Of a stretch of 9,564 nt of DNA, positions 1-7,131 are shown one piece after another. Source of the DNA: Verrucomicrobiota bacterium (lineage in GTDB: Bacteria > Chlamydiota > Chlamydiia > Chlamydiales > Rhabdochlamydiaceae); contig CAJCIW010000062.1 in the NCBI GenBank assembly GCA_903970455.1, positions 1 through 9,564 on the forward strand, written 5' to 3'. Within the stretch, counting starts at the first letter, position 1. Every line of letters begins with the position of its first letter. Made by a program: the position numbers and the translations under genes. The notes beneath the pieces are model-generated. The model made no database searches. It was not told the DNA's origin and saw only the letters and a program-made list of their open reading frames with translations.

Positions 1-1393
1 GGTGCTCGCTGAGCATTGAATCCAAAACTTGTCCTGCGGGCGCAAGGAATTCATCATTTTTTACTTCTCTAGCATCCCACTGGCGGTTGGTGACTTCAAA
101 AACTGCGCCCAAAAGATTCGATAGCGTCTCATCTGGTCCAAAAATCCGAAAATTCCGTTGATCCTGATTCAATTTGGCTATGTCACGCAGAAAATTTCCC
201 AACACGAGAGTATCTTGACCCTCAAGAGCACCAGGTGCTGGCACATTGACTGCGTGTTTATGAAAGTCCGGCATGCGCAAATCACGTAGCAGCAGGCCGC
301 CGTTGGCGTGAGGATTGGCGCCCATTCTCCTGGCTCCCTTCGGCGCCAGTTCAGCCAATTCCGGTATAAGCTTTCCATTCTTATCAAATAATTCTTCTGC
401 TTTGTAGCTTTTCATCCAGCTTTCAAGTTGCTGGACGTGCTCAGGGTGCTCGGGGTTTACTAGAATTGGTACCTGGTGCGCTCGAAACGTGCCTTCAATT
501 TGCAACCCATCGACGATTTTGGGCCCCGTCCAGCCTTTAGGCGATCTCAGGACAATCATCGGCCATCGCCGTCTTGTAGTGTCGTTTTTACTGCGTGCAT
601 TGTCTTGGATTTGGTGAATGTCTTCGATTGCCTTTTCCATAGACGCAGCCATGAGTTGATGCATCAACTCCGGTTCACTGCCTTCTACAAAGTAGGGCGT
701 CCAGCCGCAGCCTCGTAAAAATTGCTCCAATTCCTCATGCTCGATGCGAGCCAAAACGGTTGGGTTGCTGATCTTATAGCCATTGAGGTGGAGGATTGGC
801 AGCACAGCTCCATCAGTAATGGGATCGAGAAATTTATTGGACTGCCACGCTGTTGCCAAAGGACCTGTTTCCGCTTCGCCGTCGCCAATGACACAGGCGA
901 CAATTAGATCGGGGTTGTCAAACACGGCTCCAAAGGCATGGCTAAGTGAATACCCCAGCTCGCCGCCTTCATGAATCGACCCCGGAGTCGTCGGGGCAAC
1001 ATGGCTGGAAATTCCTCCTGGAAATGAGAATTGCTTGAACAGCTTTTGCATCCCCGTTTCGTCTTGGCTGATATCTGGATAAATCTCACTATAGGAACCC
1101 TCGAGATATGTATTGGCTAGGAGAGCCGGACCTCCATGGCCGGGACCTGCGATGTAAAACATATCCAGATCATATTTCTTGATCACCCGGTTCAAATGGA
1201 CATAGATGAAGTTCTGGCCTGGCGTTGTTCCCCAATGTCCGACCACGAGGGGCTTCACATCCGACAATAATAGTTGCCGCTTTAGCAATGGATTATCGTA
1301 GAGATAAATCTGACCTACCGATAAATAGTTGGTGGCCCGCCAATAGGCATCCATCCTATGAAGTAGTTCTGGTGAAAGAATATTTATTGTCAT
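1..1393 (-). CDS. xfp: Phosphoketolase (xylulose-5-phosphate/fructose-6-phosphate), 3' end outside window
   Basis: Thiamine-diphosphate enzyme of the cytoplasm. It cleaves xylulose 5-phosphate (in many members also fructose 6-phosphate) with phosphate to acetyl phosphate plus glyceraldehyde 3-phosphate (or erythrose 4-phosphate). The minus strand reads open from ATG at 1393 to the window edge: 464 residues of a family usually near 800, so the C-terminal part is missing only because the window ends. Visible motifs are GHWGTTPG (His53), [10 protein letters not shown] (His86), SHVAPTTPG (His131), [15 protein letters not shown] (142-156), the ThDP/Mg motif GDGEAETG (170-177) with N204, and FRAHQVP (His306). 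His53, His86 and His131 sit at the spacing of the catalytic histidines known in bifidobacterial enzymes. The start ATG overlaps the ackA stop as ATGA, with AGGAAG seven bases upstream, so the two genes are probably translationally coupled. No frameshift was seen. Substrate preference cannot be told from the sequence. Confidence 0.96.
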   Translation of the reverse strand, partial: MTINILSPELLHRMDAYWRATNYLSVGQIYLYDNPLLKRQLLLSDVKPLVVGHWGTTPGQNFIYVHLNRVIKKYDLDMFYIAGPGHGGPALLANTYLEGSYSEIYPDISQDETGMQKLFKQFSFPGGISSHVAPTTPGSIHEGGELGYSLSHAFGAVFDNPDLIVACVIGDGEAETGPLATAWQSNKFLDPITDGAVLPILHLNGYKISNPTVLARIEHEELEQFLRGCGWTPYFVEGSEPELMHQLMAASMEKAIEDIHQIQDNARSKNDTTRRRWPMIVLRSPKGWTGPKIVDGLQIEGTFRAHQVPILVNPEHPEHVQQLESWMKSYKAEELFDKNGKLIPELAELAPKGARRMGANPHANGGLLLRDLRMPDFHKHAVNVPAPGALEGQDTLVLGNFLRDIAKLNQDQRNFRIFGPDETLSNLLGAVFEVTNRQWDAREVKNDEFLAPAGQVLDSMLSEH

Positions 1394-2601
1394 GGCTCTA
1401 CTTCCTTTGTTCCAAGACCGAGGGCTCGGCAAACCGTCTTGGCTATCATCCATTCTTCGTCCGTACGAATGACGCGAACCGCAACACGGCTCTTGGCGGA
1501 AGAAATTACACCCTCATTTGCACTGTTTTGCTTTTCTTCGAGTTCGATTCCAAGAAATTCCAGTCCTTTGCAAATCCTAGCCCGTACAATAGGTGCATTC
1601 TCTCCGATGCCGCCAGCGAACACTAGCGTATCCAGACCACCTAAAGCCGCTGTGAATGAGCCAATCCATTTCTTAACCTGGTAACAGAAGAGCGCTATAG
1701 CTTCAGCAGCCCGCACGTCCTTTGCTTCAGCTTTCAGCAAGTCATGCATATCGGAACTGGTCTCCGATATTCCAAGCAGTCCGGATTGGAAATTGACCAT
1801 TTCATTGAAACGTTTTGCATCGAATCCATCGGTACGCGCCAAATACCAGACCAGTCCAGGATCGAGATCGCCAGAACGGGTGCTCATCGGCACCCCGGCA
1901 GTCGGCGTGAAACTCATACTTGTATCTATGGATTTGCCATCTCGTACGGCTGCTAGGCTCGCGCCATTCCCAAGGTGAGCAAGAATGACTCGGCCTTGTG
2001 CCGCTTCTAATCCTGCAAGGCGGCCTAATTCCCCAACAAGAAACTCGTACGACAGCCCATGAAACCCGTATCGTCTCACCCCTTGCGCTTCAAAGCGTCG
2101 CGGGATCGGCAATATTTTAGCCACGCGAGGCAGGTCATGATGAAAAGCGGTATCGAAACAAGCCCATTGAGACAAACCAGGAAACCTACGATGAAACGCC
2201 TCAACAAGCAGGATCTCCTCTGGCATATGTTCAGGATCAAAAGATTCAAGCTTGTGTAGATCTTCTATCATTTTTGGAGTGATTCGCTCCGGTTTCCAAT
2301 ACTTCGGACCGCCATGCACCATGCGATGCCCTACCGCAGTCAATGCATCGTGCTGACTGCGTTGTTCGATCCAATCCATTAGGAAGCCCACTGCTGCTGT
2401 ATGATCTGTCGCCGCTATCGGTCTTGAGAAATTGTCCGCCGGGTTTACACCCTTCACTCGCAAAGCAGCGTCAGGCAATCCAATCCGCTCGATTGTGCCT
2501 TCTAGAATCCGTTGAAGAGAGGCATCCACTTCAAACAGCGCAAACTTGATGCTCGAAGAGCCGCCATTGATCGTCAGGACGCGCGATTTAGCTGGTTTCA
2601 T
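1390..2601 (-). CDS. ackA: Acetate kinase
   Basis: Cytoplasmic ASKHA-fold kinase converting acetyl phosphate and ADP to acetate and ATP. Here its acetyl phosphate would come from the phosphoketolase encoded just downstream. The protein is 403 aa, the usual family length. Seen in order: [11 protein letters not shown] (10-20, phosphate/nucleotide loop, Asn12), GHRMVHGG (91-98, Arg93), [10 protein letters not shown] (149-158, catalytic Asp150), RRYGFHG (176-182, His181), LAHLGNGAS (208-216), [10 protein letters not shown] (240-249, Arg242), [10 protein letters not shown] (328-337) and TDEEWMIA (380-387, the conserved Mg-binding Glu region). All residues expected for catalysis are present. An in-frame ATG at 2631 would add ten residues, but the start at 2601 has AAGGAG six bases upstream and gives the normal N-terminus. 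It overlaps the HAD-like gene by 14 nt and xfp by 4 nt. The loop reads PMSTRSGD where many acetate kinases have MGTRSGD, a minor variation. Confidence 0.96.
   Translation of the reverse strand: MKPAKSRVLTINGGSSSIKFALFEVDASLQRILEGTIERIGLPDAALRVKGVNPADNFSRPIAATDHTAAVGFLMDWIEQRSQHDALTAVGHRMVHGGPKYWKPERITPKMIEDLHKLESFDPEHMPEEILLVEAFHRRFPGLSQWACFDTAFHHDLPRVAKILPIPRRFEAQGVRRYGFHGLSYEFLVGELGRLAGLEAAQGRVILAHLGNGASLAAVRDGKSIDTSMSFTPTAGVPMSTRSGDLDPGLVWYLARTDGFDAKRFNEMVNFQSGLLGISETSSDMHDLLKAEAKDVRAAEAIALFCYQVKKWIGSFTAALGGLDTLVFAGGIGENAPIVRARICKGLEFLGIELEEKQNSANEGVISSAKSRVAVRVIRTDEEWMIAKTVCRALGLGTKEVEP
1401..1406 (-). promoter_or_regulatory. Ribosome binding site of xfp
   Basis: AGGAAG on the minus strand, seven bases before the ATG at 1393. 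It lies inside the last codons of ackA and supports the ATGA-overlap start. Confidence 0.6.
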
Positions 2602-3250
2602 GGATAGCTCCTTCGTAATTATGCAATCCAAACGAAGCTAATTTCGTACAGGTGGATTTATAATCTGTGTGAAGAATGCTTCGAATCCCCAGCCCTTCAG
2701 CGATCTCGACAAACATCGGGGTGTTTTCAATATAGAGCACCTTTTGAGGCTCCGCTTGAGCGATGTCCAACGCAAGCCGAAAAATTTCCTTGTCTGGTTT
2801 GCGGATGTGGACGAAGCAGGAAGAAATAAAAGAATCTATAAAGCGATTCAGCTTGAACGTTCGAATCCGATACGCATTTAGTTCTCGCGCTTCGTTGCTA
2901 ACAACAACGATTTTCAATCCATGCCGAACCTTGAGTTGAGTAACCATCTCGATCATCTCAGAATAAGGTTTCGATTGCGCGAACATAAAACGTCGAAACT
3001 GAGCCCGAGTGAACGATCGCTTTTGGTAGAAGACCACTAGATTTAAATATTCTTCTAGAGTGATCTTTCCTTTCTCATAGATTTCGAAGATTAGGTGATG
3101 CCGATCTTCTATATCGGAAAACTTGAGTTTGAAGTTGATCGCTGCCCGTTTGCGGGCATGATGATCCCAGCCGTTAGTGAGCAGGACGCCGCCGATATCC
3201 AGAAATAAGTGTGTGATTGCCGCATTTTTCATTGCGTTTTTCTTCGACAT
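2588..3250 (-). CDS. HAD-superfamily protein (class IA-like) with atypical motifs
   Basis: A 220-aa cytoplasmic protein of the haloacid dehalogenase superfamily, the first gene of the leftward operon with ackA and xfp. Motif I is LFLDIGGVLL (15-24): nucleophile Asp18 is present, but the second Asp of DxD is Gly20, as in the DxG variants exemplified by YihX-type phosphatases. Motif II is VVVSNE (115-120, Ser118). Motif III is RKPDKEIF (150-157, Lys151). Motif IV reads VLYIENTP (171-178), with Glu-Asn where most members have Asp-Asp. A helical cap of about residues 25-95 follows motif I. The substrate is unknown; a sugar phosphate or a by-product of the acetyl phosphate shunt would suit the context, but that is inference. 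Reduced activity is possible because both metal-binding motifs deviate. The start at 3250 has only a weak ribosome site; the in-frame ATG at 3232 is an alternative. Its last 14 nt overlap ackA. Confidence 0.85.
   Translation of the reverse strand: MSKKNAMKNAAITHLFLDIGGVLLTNGWDHHARKRAAINFKLKFSDIEDRHHLIFEIYEKGKITLEEYLNLVVFYQKRSFTRAQFRRFMFAQSKPYSEMIEMVTQLKVRHGLKIVVVSNEARELNAYRIRTFKLNRFIDSFISSCFVHIRKPDKEIFRLALDIAQAEPQKVLYIENTPMFVEIAEGLGIRSILHTDYKSTCTKLASFGLHNYEGAIHETS
2608..2613 (-). promoter_or_regulatory. Ribosome binding site of ackA
   Basis: AAGGAG on the minus strand with a 6-nt spacer to the ATG at 2601. It lies within the end of the HAD-like gene and decides the ackA start against the longer in-frame start at 2631. 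Confidence 0.75.
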
Positions 3251-3583
3251 ATCGGGGTTTATTCACTAGCAATGAATTTTTCATCATTTTCTTGTTTTTT
3301 TGTAAATGTACTCTAGCGAATGATAAATCTGCTCCAATTGTTGTATCTAAAAAATTGGATAAAAGATCAATAAGAAAGCATACGAGTAAGCGTAGAGGTT
3401 GACCTTAAAAAGAGTTGTTTTCATATTTCACACCATGGAACAAAAAAAGGGTCTTCGAAACTTCATCTCCATTTTTATCCTTTTTTGCACTTCTCCTATT
3501 TGGATAAAGCGTTAAATTTTCATAAATCATTAAGAATTAAATAGATAAAACATTTCTCCAATCAATCTCTAATCTCGTCTAGC

Positions 3584-3637
3584 TGTTCACTATTTTTGTC
3601 TGTTCAATATATATTGAACAGCGTATTATAATGAACA
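3584..3637. promoter_or_regulatory. Symmetric four-half-site operator upstream of the AbiEi-like gene
   Basis: The core at 3601-3620 is a perfect 20-bp palindrome, TGTTCAATAT followed by its reverse complement. Outer TGTTCA at 3584-3589 and TGAACA at 3632-3637 are placed symmetrically: each is offset 17 bp from the matching inner half-site, and the outer pair shares the centre of the inner pair (between 3610 and 3611). A TATAAT hexamer (3627-3632) abuts the right outer half-site, so a bound protein would cover the promoter. AbiEi proteins are known to bind inverted repeats and repress their own operon, so autoregulation by the downstream product is the likely role. That link is inferred. Confidence 0.8.
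3627..3632 (+). promoter_or_regulatory. Candidate -10 box for the AbiE-like operon
   Basis: An exact TATAAT lies 20 bp before the chosen start codon. No good -35 hexamer is present at 16-18 bp; the best is TTCAAT at 3603-3608, inside the palindrome. A start site near 3639 would leave a very short leader, so the exact promoter is uncertain. Confidence 0.4.
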
Positions 3638-3638
3638 G

Positions 3639-3644
3639 AAGGAG
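3639..3644 (+). promoter_or_regulatory. Ribosome binding site deciding the AbiEi-like start
   Basis: AAGGAG with a 7-nt spacer to ATG at 3652. The in-frame ATG at 3631 lies inside the operator and has no ribosome site, so 3652 is preferred. Confidence 0.8.
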
Positions 3645-3651
3645 ATCGCAA

Positions 3652-4383
3652 ATGAAAGGTCGTTTTCTAGTGAGTTCTAATGAAGATCCGGCAGAAGGGA
3701 ATGTCTATGCAGACAAGTCTTCCCTTGTTCTTGATTGGCTTCTCCGAGAAGGACTTTCCAAAGAAAGCTTCTCATTGAGAGAAGTTGTCAAAGAAGTAGG
3801 GGTAAGCCTTGGTCTGGTTCAACGTGTTTTCAATATTCTGGTACTGAAAGGACTTCTTCAAGTTGAAGGAGTAAGAACCTCCAAGAGGTTTTCCTTTAAC
3901 AAACCAAAAGAACTTCTAGAGAGCTGGTTAGAGCACTATAGCATCGTGAAAAAATGCAAAATCAGAACGTATCGTTCCGCTCTTTCTGGAAAGTCAGAGT
4001 GGTTTAAGGCTTTAAAGAAATCTGGACTCGAGCAAAACGTGATCTTGGCTCTTCATTCAGCGGCCGAAGCGCTTGGGCTTAAAAATACCAATCTAGAAGG
4101 ATTAGAATTGTATATCCTTGATCCTTCCATTAGAGCGAAATTGGAAATCGCCCTCCAATTAGAACCGCAAGAAAGAGGGTATGAGGTTTTATTGATCGAG
4201 CCTTATTACAAAATGCTGCTCAAGCAAAATGGGAAGGACGGTAAAGAAATTGGCATTTGCTCGCTTCTCCTTACCTTTTTAGATCTTTATCATTTTCCTC
4301 TGCGAGGACAAGAACAAGCAGAATTTATAGCTCAGCGAGCACCTGAACTGAAACGCATCTACAAAATCCTTAAGAACAAATGA
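3652..4383 (+). CDS. AbiEi-like antitoxin / transcriptional regulator (type IV toxin-antitoxin)
   Basis: A 243-aa protein. Residues 23-82 form a winged helix-turn-helix: a helix SLVLDWLL, SLREVVKEVGVSLGLVQRVF as helix-turn-helix, then LKGLLQVEG and TSKRFSF as the wing. The C-terminal half has the pattern of AbiEi-family antitoxins: LYILDPSIRAKL (153-164), ERGYEVLLIEPYY (174-186) and LDLYHFPLRGQEQAEF (210-225), the last resembling the typical 'LDL...RGxEqAE' segment. In the AbiE family this protein counters the partner nucleotidyltransferase toxin without a stable complex and represses its own promoter; both are family knowledge, not shown here. The palindromic operator immediately upstream and the 4-nt ATGA overlap with the nucleotidyltransferase gene support the assignment. 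It could act only as a regulator. The family call is from sequence pattern, without a search. Confidence 0.8.
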   Translation: MKGRFLVSSNEDPAEGNVYADKSSLVLDWLLREGLSKESFSLREVVKEVGVSLGLVQRVFNILVLKGLLQVEGVRTSKRFSFNKPKELLESWLEHYSIVKKCKIRTYRSALSGKSEWFKALKKSGLEQNVILALHSAAEALGLKNTNLEGLELYILDPSIRAKLEIALQLEPQERGYEVLLIEPYYKMLLKQNGKDGKEIGICSLLLTFLDLYHFPLRGQEQAEFIAQRAPELKRIYKILKNK

Positions 4384-5174
4384 AACAGATTCAAGAAGAC
4401 AAGATCATTTCAGAATTTTTAAAATCACTGGGGCCATGGCGAGAGTTCGTTGTTATCGGAGGCGGTTTTGCTCTTTTCATTTACAAGCTTTATCTCGCTG
4501 ACCCAAGGCTCGAGAATCTGCCTGTTGGAACGAGAGATATAGATTCGTTGATTCCCAGAAAGGTTCCCGAAATCTCCAAAAAGAACATCGCCAAATATCT
4601 CAATGAAGCAGGTTTTACTCATGTCTTCAAAGATGTCGATATTCCTGCAACGGAAAGTTTTGTGAAAGAGATTGATGGCGTAGAAGTAGAAATCGAGTTT
4701 TTAACCGATGCGGCCACCCGAGATGATAAGAATAAAAATGTCGTGATCGCAGGCATTGTTGCTCAGCCATTGAGCTACTTGACGCTAAGCCTGCAAACGA
4801 CAATGGAATTTCGAACCTATGCAGGAGAAGCGGGAAAAGTCGTCTCACCTGGCGCATGGATCTTCCATAAAGGGCTTACTTTTACTAGACGAAAGAGCTC
4901 ATCAAAGATGCTCAAGGATCTCTATGGCATCTGGTACGTAATTACACAGCTTGGAGATTTTTCCGATCAAGCGCTTAATGAGTTTGGCTTTCTCTCTCAG
5001 CAGCATTCGAAATGGTTGCAGACATTTCAAAAGCAATTGTCCAACTGGATGAATCAAGCTTCTCCCGCTGAATGGTCTAAGTTAGAGTCTCAAGACCCAT
5101 CCGGAAAATTGAAAAAATTAGGCTTTGAACGATCTTTGAAGATACTTGTTACGAGCGGTAGAAAAGAGCATTAA
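4380..5174 (+). CDS. Nucleotidyltransferase-fold protein, probable AbiEii-like toxin
   Basis: A 264-aa protein translated from ATG overlapping the AbiEi-like stop (ATGA). No clear ribosome site of its own is visible, so translation is probably coupled. Polymerase-beta-like nucleotidyltransferase features are present: FVVIGGGFALFIYKLY (23-38, the GG-containing first motif), GTRDIDSLIP (50-59, metal-binding Asp53 and Asp55) and EVEIEFLTD (102-110, third acidic position). A C-terminal helical motif carries Lys164 (HKGLTFTRR) and Lys179-Asp180 (KMLKDLYGIW), similar to the K...R...KDlyDl region of AbiEii/AbiGii-type proteins. Such toxins transfer nucleotides to targets such as tRNA in characterised relatives; the target here is unknown. 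All putative catalytic residues are intact, so the module may be active. A non-toxic nucleotidyltransferase role cannot be excluded. Confidence 0.78.
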   Translation: MKQIQEDKIISEFLKSLGPWREFVVIGGGFALFIYKLYLADPRLENLPVGTRDIDSLIPRKVPEISKKNIAKYLNEAGFTHVFKDVDIPATESFVKEIDGVEVEIEFLTDAATRDDKNKNVVIAGIVAQPLSYLTLSLQTTMEFRTYAGEAGKVVSPGAWIFHKGLTFTRRKSSSKMLKDLYGIWYVITQLGDFSDQALNEFGFLSQQHSKWLQTFQKQLSNWMNQASPAEWSKLESQDPSGKLKKLGFERSLKILVTSGRKEH

Positions 5175-5211
5175 AATTTTGATTAGAGACTTATCCCTTT
5201 ATAAATCATTC

Positions 5212-5231
5212 TTCTCAAGGTCATTTGAGAA
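5212..5231. terminator. Small hairpin between convergent genes, possible terminator
   Basis: TTCTCAA (5212-5218) and TTGAGAA (5225-5231) form a 7-bp perfect stem with a 6-nt loop, between the convergent nucleotidyltransferase gene and the leftward gene ending at 5239. No T-tract follows on either strand, so termination is only a suggestion from position. Confidence 0.3.
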
Positions 5232-5238
5232 TACCCGG

Positions 5239-5964
5239 TTAGGGAGGGTACATCATTCGATCGATTTTTTCTGCAACTTCAGACACAAATTTATTGATAG
5301 CAGGGGATGGGTGACGTTTCTTTTCTTTGGTCCAGAAGTAAGGGGTCTCTAATTCATCTAGACAAAGTTCTTCGGCTATCTCTCCTGTAAGACGGGCAAA
5401 ATGCATAATTGTCAGCAGAGCATTTAATTGTGCTTGACGTCGGTTGGAATCATAAGGTTTGATATGAGCCATTAACCCATCTTGATTTATCCATTGCCGC
5501 ACTATTAGCCCTTGCTCCATATGATGCGATATTTTTGACAGCCAGCCGTAAGTATGTCCAAGTTCATGGGTAGGGTAGCGTTTGGTGGCAAAAGTGACGG
5601 ATTGAGAAGCTTGATGCTTGCCGTCTTGAAGAGCGTTATATGCTTTCTCATTTTCTGAAGCATTCATAACAGCACTTAAATCCTCCAAGATCATGCGAAG
5701 ATTATTGAAAATAGTGCGCTCATGTCCCCGTTCTAAAGAGTCTAAACAACAGCAGCAGTCAGATAATAAATTTCTGCTCATTAAAAGCAGGTCTAGTAAC
5801 TTTTTGTTATTTAGAATAGCTTGAACCTTCAAGCAATTATCGATTACTTGAGAACTCACTCTAACGACTTCCCATATTTTATTCAGAAGATCTCCCAAAT
5901 CTGTTTCGATGGATTTAGCATTATTTTCCGTTATTTTCTTGAAGCCGTTTCTCATTATGTTCAT
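5239..5964 (-). CDS. Helical protein of unknown function with a Cys4 run
   Basis: A 241-aa open frame, soluble, with no signal peptide or membrane segment visible. It appears mostly alpha-helical. Residues 52-75 are leucine-rich and end in four consecutive cysteines (70-73). The segment ERGHERTIFNNLRMILED (78-95) has a charged Arg/Glu helix of the sort seen in HEPN-like or DUF5677-like helical proteins. A clean HEPN R-x4-6-H motif was not found; the nearest spot, RYPTHELGH (129-137), does not fit the spacing to its last His. The C-terminus (180-241) is a further long helix with FARLTGEIAEEL and a basic patch KEKKRHPS. I do not recognise the family. The ribosome site is weak (GGTG five bases before ATG 5964); ATG 5955 is an alternative start. 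It follows another unknown leftward gene by about 105 bp and may share its transcript. Confidence 0.75.
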   Translation of the reverse strand: MNIMRNGFKKITENNAKSIETDLGDLLNKIWEVVRVSSQVIDNCLKVQAILNNKKLLDLLLMSRNLLSDCCCCLDSLERGHERTIFNNLRMILEDLSAVMNASENEKAYNALQDGKHQASQSVTFATKRYPTHELGHTYGWLSKISHHMEQGLIVRQWINQDGLMAHIKPYDSNRRQAQLNALLTIMHFARLTGEIAEELCLDELETPYFWTKEKKRHPSPAINKFVSEVAEKIDRMMYPP

Positions 5965-6069
5965 AAAGCACCGATTGGTTTATATTAGGCGGCGCTATGA
6001 TGATAGCTTCTATAATGTAAGAAGCGCAAGCATTCAGGAGCCCGTAAGCATGATCGTCGCTGCCGAAAT

Positions 6070-7065
6070 CTATAGTTCGATTTTGAAGATCGGCTCAAAG
6101 ATCTTTTGAAAGACATGTGTTTTGGGGTCTAGTTGGTAGAGTTTTCCAGGGCGTTTTGCAACCGTCTTCTGTAAGCTTGTCTCGATATTTGTAATAGAGC
6201 CTAGAATCAATGTATTACGCTTTTCAAAAGCTTGTTGATCATGAGGCGGATAAGCCACCGCGCAAATAGGGTGTAGCTCTCCATTTACTTTGCTTCCCAT
6301 AATCAAATGGGTATGCATCTCAGTATCAACCATGTCCTCAAACTCTTTAAAATGCGAACGGAACTCCAAGTCATAGTAGCCAACCTGATCGTCAACGATT
6401 TTCCCTATGGGGAGCTCTATGCCCTCTTCCCAAAATTGGAGCCAGAAACCCAGTTGTCTTTGTCTGATCAGCTTGAGAGAAAGTCCTATTGGGTTAATGC
6501 CGCAAAATGTGTCCCATGACAAATATCTGGTTGCGTATTTTACAAAGCCGGCAAAGTCCGTCTTCATATAGTCAATAATGTCACCGAATAAGACCTTTTG
6601 TAGTTCTTGCGCGCCCTTAAAAGAAGAGGCTCGCTTTTCTCGGCTAGTCACCAAGTCTTCGAAGGTCGTCTGCAAGGCATGCATTTGCGCAGCTATATGG
6701 TTATCAATCGCATTGGCAATGCTACCGAGATCTGCGTCTATTAAGGCTATCGCTTCGGTGCTGATTGTCGCTGGGATATCGGGATCCACTTTTGCCAACT
6801 CTACGTGGTGATCGAAAGTTGGTTTTTTCAGCTCTGTCGGAATTTTCAACTTCTTTTTTGTAAACCCAATGTATTCGAAGAAGAGATAACAGGATTGAAT
6901 CGGCCGGAATCTTCGCCCAAATGTTTTTATAAACGGATCATGTAGGTCATTCCAAGTTTGCGGAATCTCCATTAACGATCTAACTACAGGATTATCAAAA
7001 TAAATCAATTCCATCACGGATTCCATAGGGAAAAAGTGAAATTTTACACTGACGCCATTTTTCAT
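6070..7065 (-). CDS. Hypothetical protein of about 331 aa, divergent from the integrase gene
   Basis: Leftward open frame of unknown family. From the ATG at 7065 it encodes 331 residues, with no signal peptide or transmembrane helix evident. The N-terminal part is mixed (PQTWNDLHDPFIKTFGRRFR), the middle is helical (IALIDADLGSIANAIDNHI, then a lysine/glutamate-rich helix), and the C-terminal third has a beta-like stretch (THLIMGSKVNGELHPICAV) with a PPHD segment. The start is unsure. The frame stays open to an ATG at 7209, but that would run 78 bp into the start of the oppositely oriented integrase gene and is unlikely. ATGs at 7026 and 7011 are alternatives, the last having a TGGA-containing stretch upstream. 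It lies between a toxin-antitoxin module and an integrase gene, so it is probably accessory cargo. No function is proposed. Confidence 0.7.
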   Translation of the reverse strand: MKNGVSVKFHFFPMESVMELIYFDNPVVRSLMEIPQTWNDLHDPFIKTFGRRFRPIQSCYLFFEYIGFTKKKLKIPTELKKPTFDHHVELAKVDPDIPATISTEAIALIDADLGSIANAIDNHIAAQMHALQTTFEDLVTSREKRASSFKGAQELQKVLFGDIIDYMKTDFAGFVKYATRYLSWDTFCGINPIGLSLKLIRQRQLGFWLQFWEEGIELPIGKIVDDQVGYYDLEFRSHFKEFEDMVDTEMHTHLIMGSKVNGELHPICAVAYPPHDQQAFEKRNTLILGSITNIETSLQKTVAKRPGKLYQLDPKTHVFQKIFEPIFKIEL

Positions 7066-7109
7066 TCCAACAGTTTGCAATAGAATTCGATCGTTTACAA
7101 CTAAACTCG

Positions 7110-7126
7110 TGCTATAACAATAGGAG
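7110..7126 (+). promoter_or_regulatory. Candidate extended -10 and ribosome site of the integrase gene
   Basis: TGCTATAAC (7110-7118) fits an extended -10 element. AGGAG (7122-7126) sits five bases before ATG 7132 and is a good ribosome site. No convincing -35 is present, and a small inverted repeat GTTTA/TAAAC (7093-7097 and 7102-7106) lies just upstream. The ribosome site is well supported; the promoter is tentative. Confidence 0.45.
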
Positions 7127-7131
7127 CAAAC

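Larger units (their letters stand above)
3251..3651. promoter_or_regulatory. AT-rich divergent intergenic region
   Basis: About 400 bp between the leftward HAD-ackA-xfp operon and the rightward AbiE-like pair. By eye it is clearly richer in A+T than the flanking genes, with several runs of T or A, and it holds no convincing coding frame. It must contain the promoters of both transcription units. I could not place a good promoter for the leftward operon. A short inverted repeat, TCCAATT / AATTGGA (3333-3339 and 3353-3359), has no T-tract and may be chance. The right end carries the operator described separately. Confidence 0.6.

Noticed and set aside
1225..1626. 133-codon rightward frame across the xfp/ackA junction
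   Set aside because: It is the antisense of two firmly identified genes and shows no domain pattern of its own.
3217..3402. Short rightward frame of about 61 codons with a hydrophobic stretch
   Set aside because: It begins inside the HAD-like gene on the other strand, has no ribosome site, and its hydrophobic run comes from T-rich intergenic DNA.
5958..5963. Single TGTTCA half-site at the start of the 241-aa gene, matching the AbiE operator half-sites
   Set aside because: One hexamer without its inverted partner is expected by chance in a window this long.
6006..6025. Hairpin GCTTCT / AGAAGC with 8-nt loop between the two unknown leftward genes
   Set aside because: Only a 6-bp stem and no T-tract on either strand; too weak to call a terminator.
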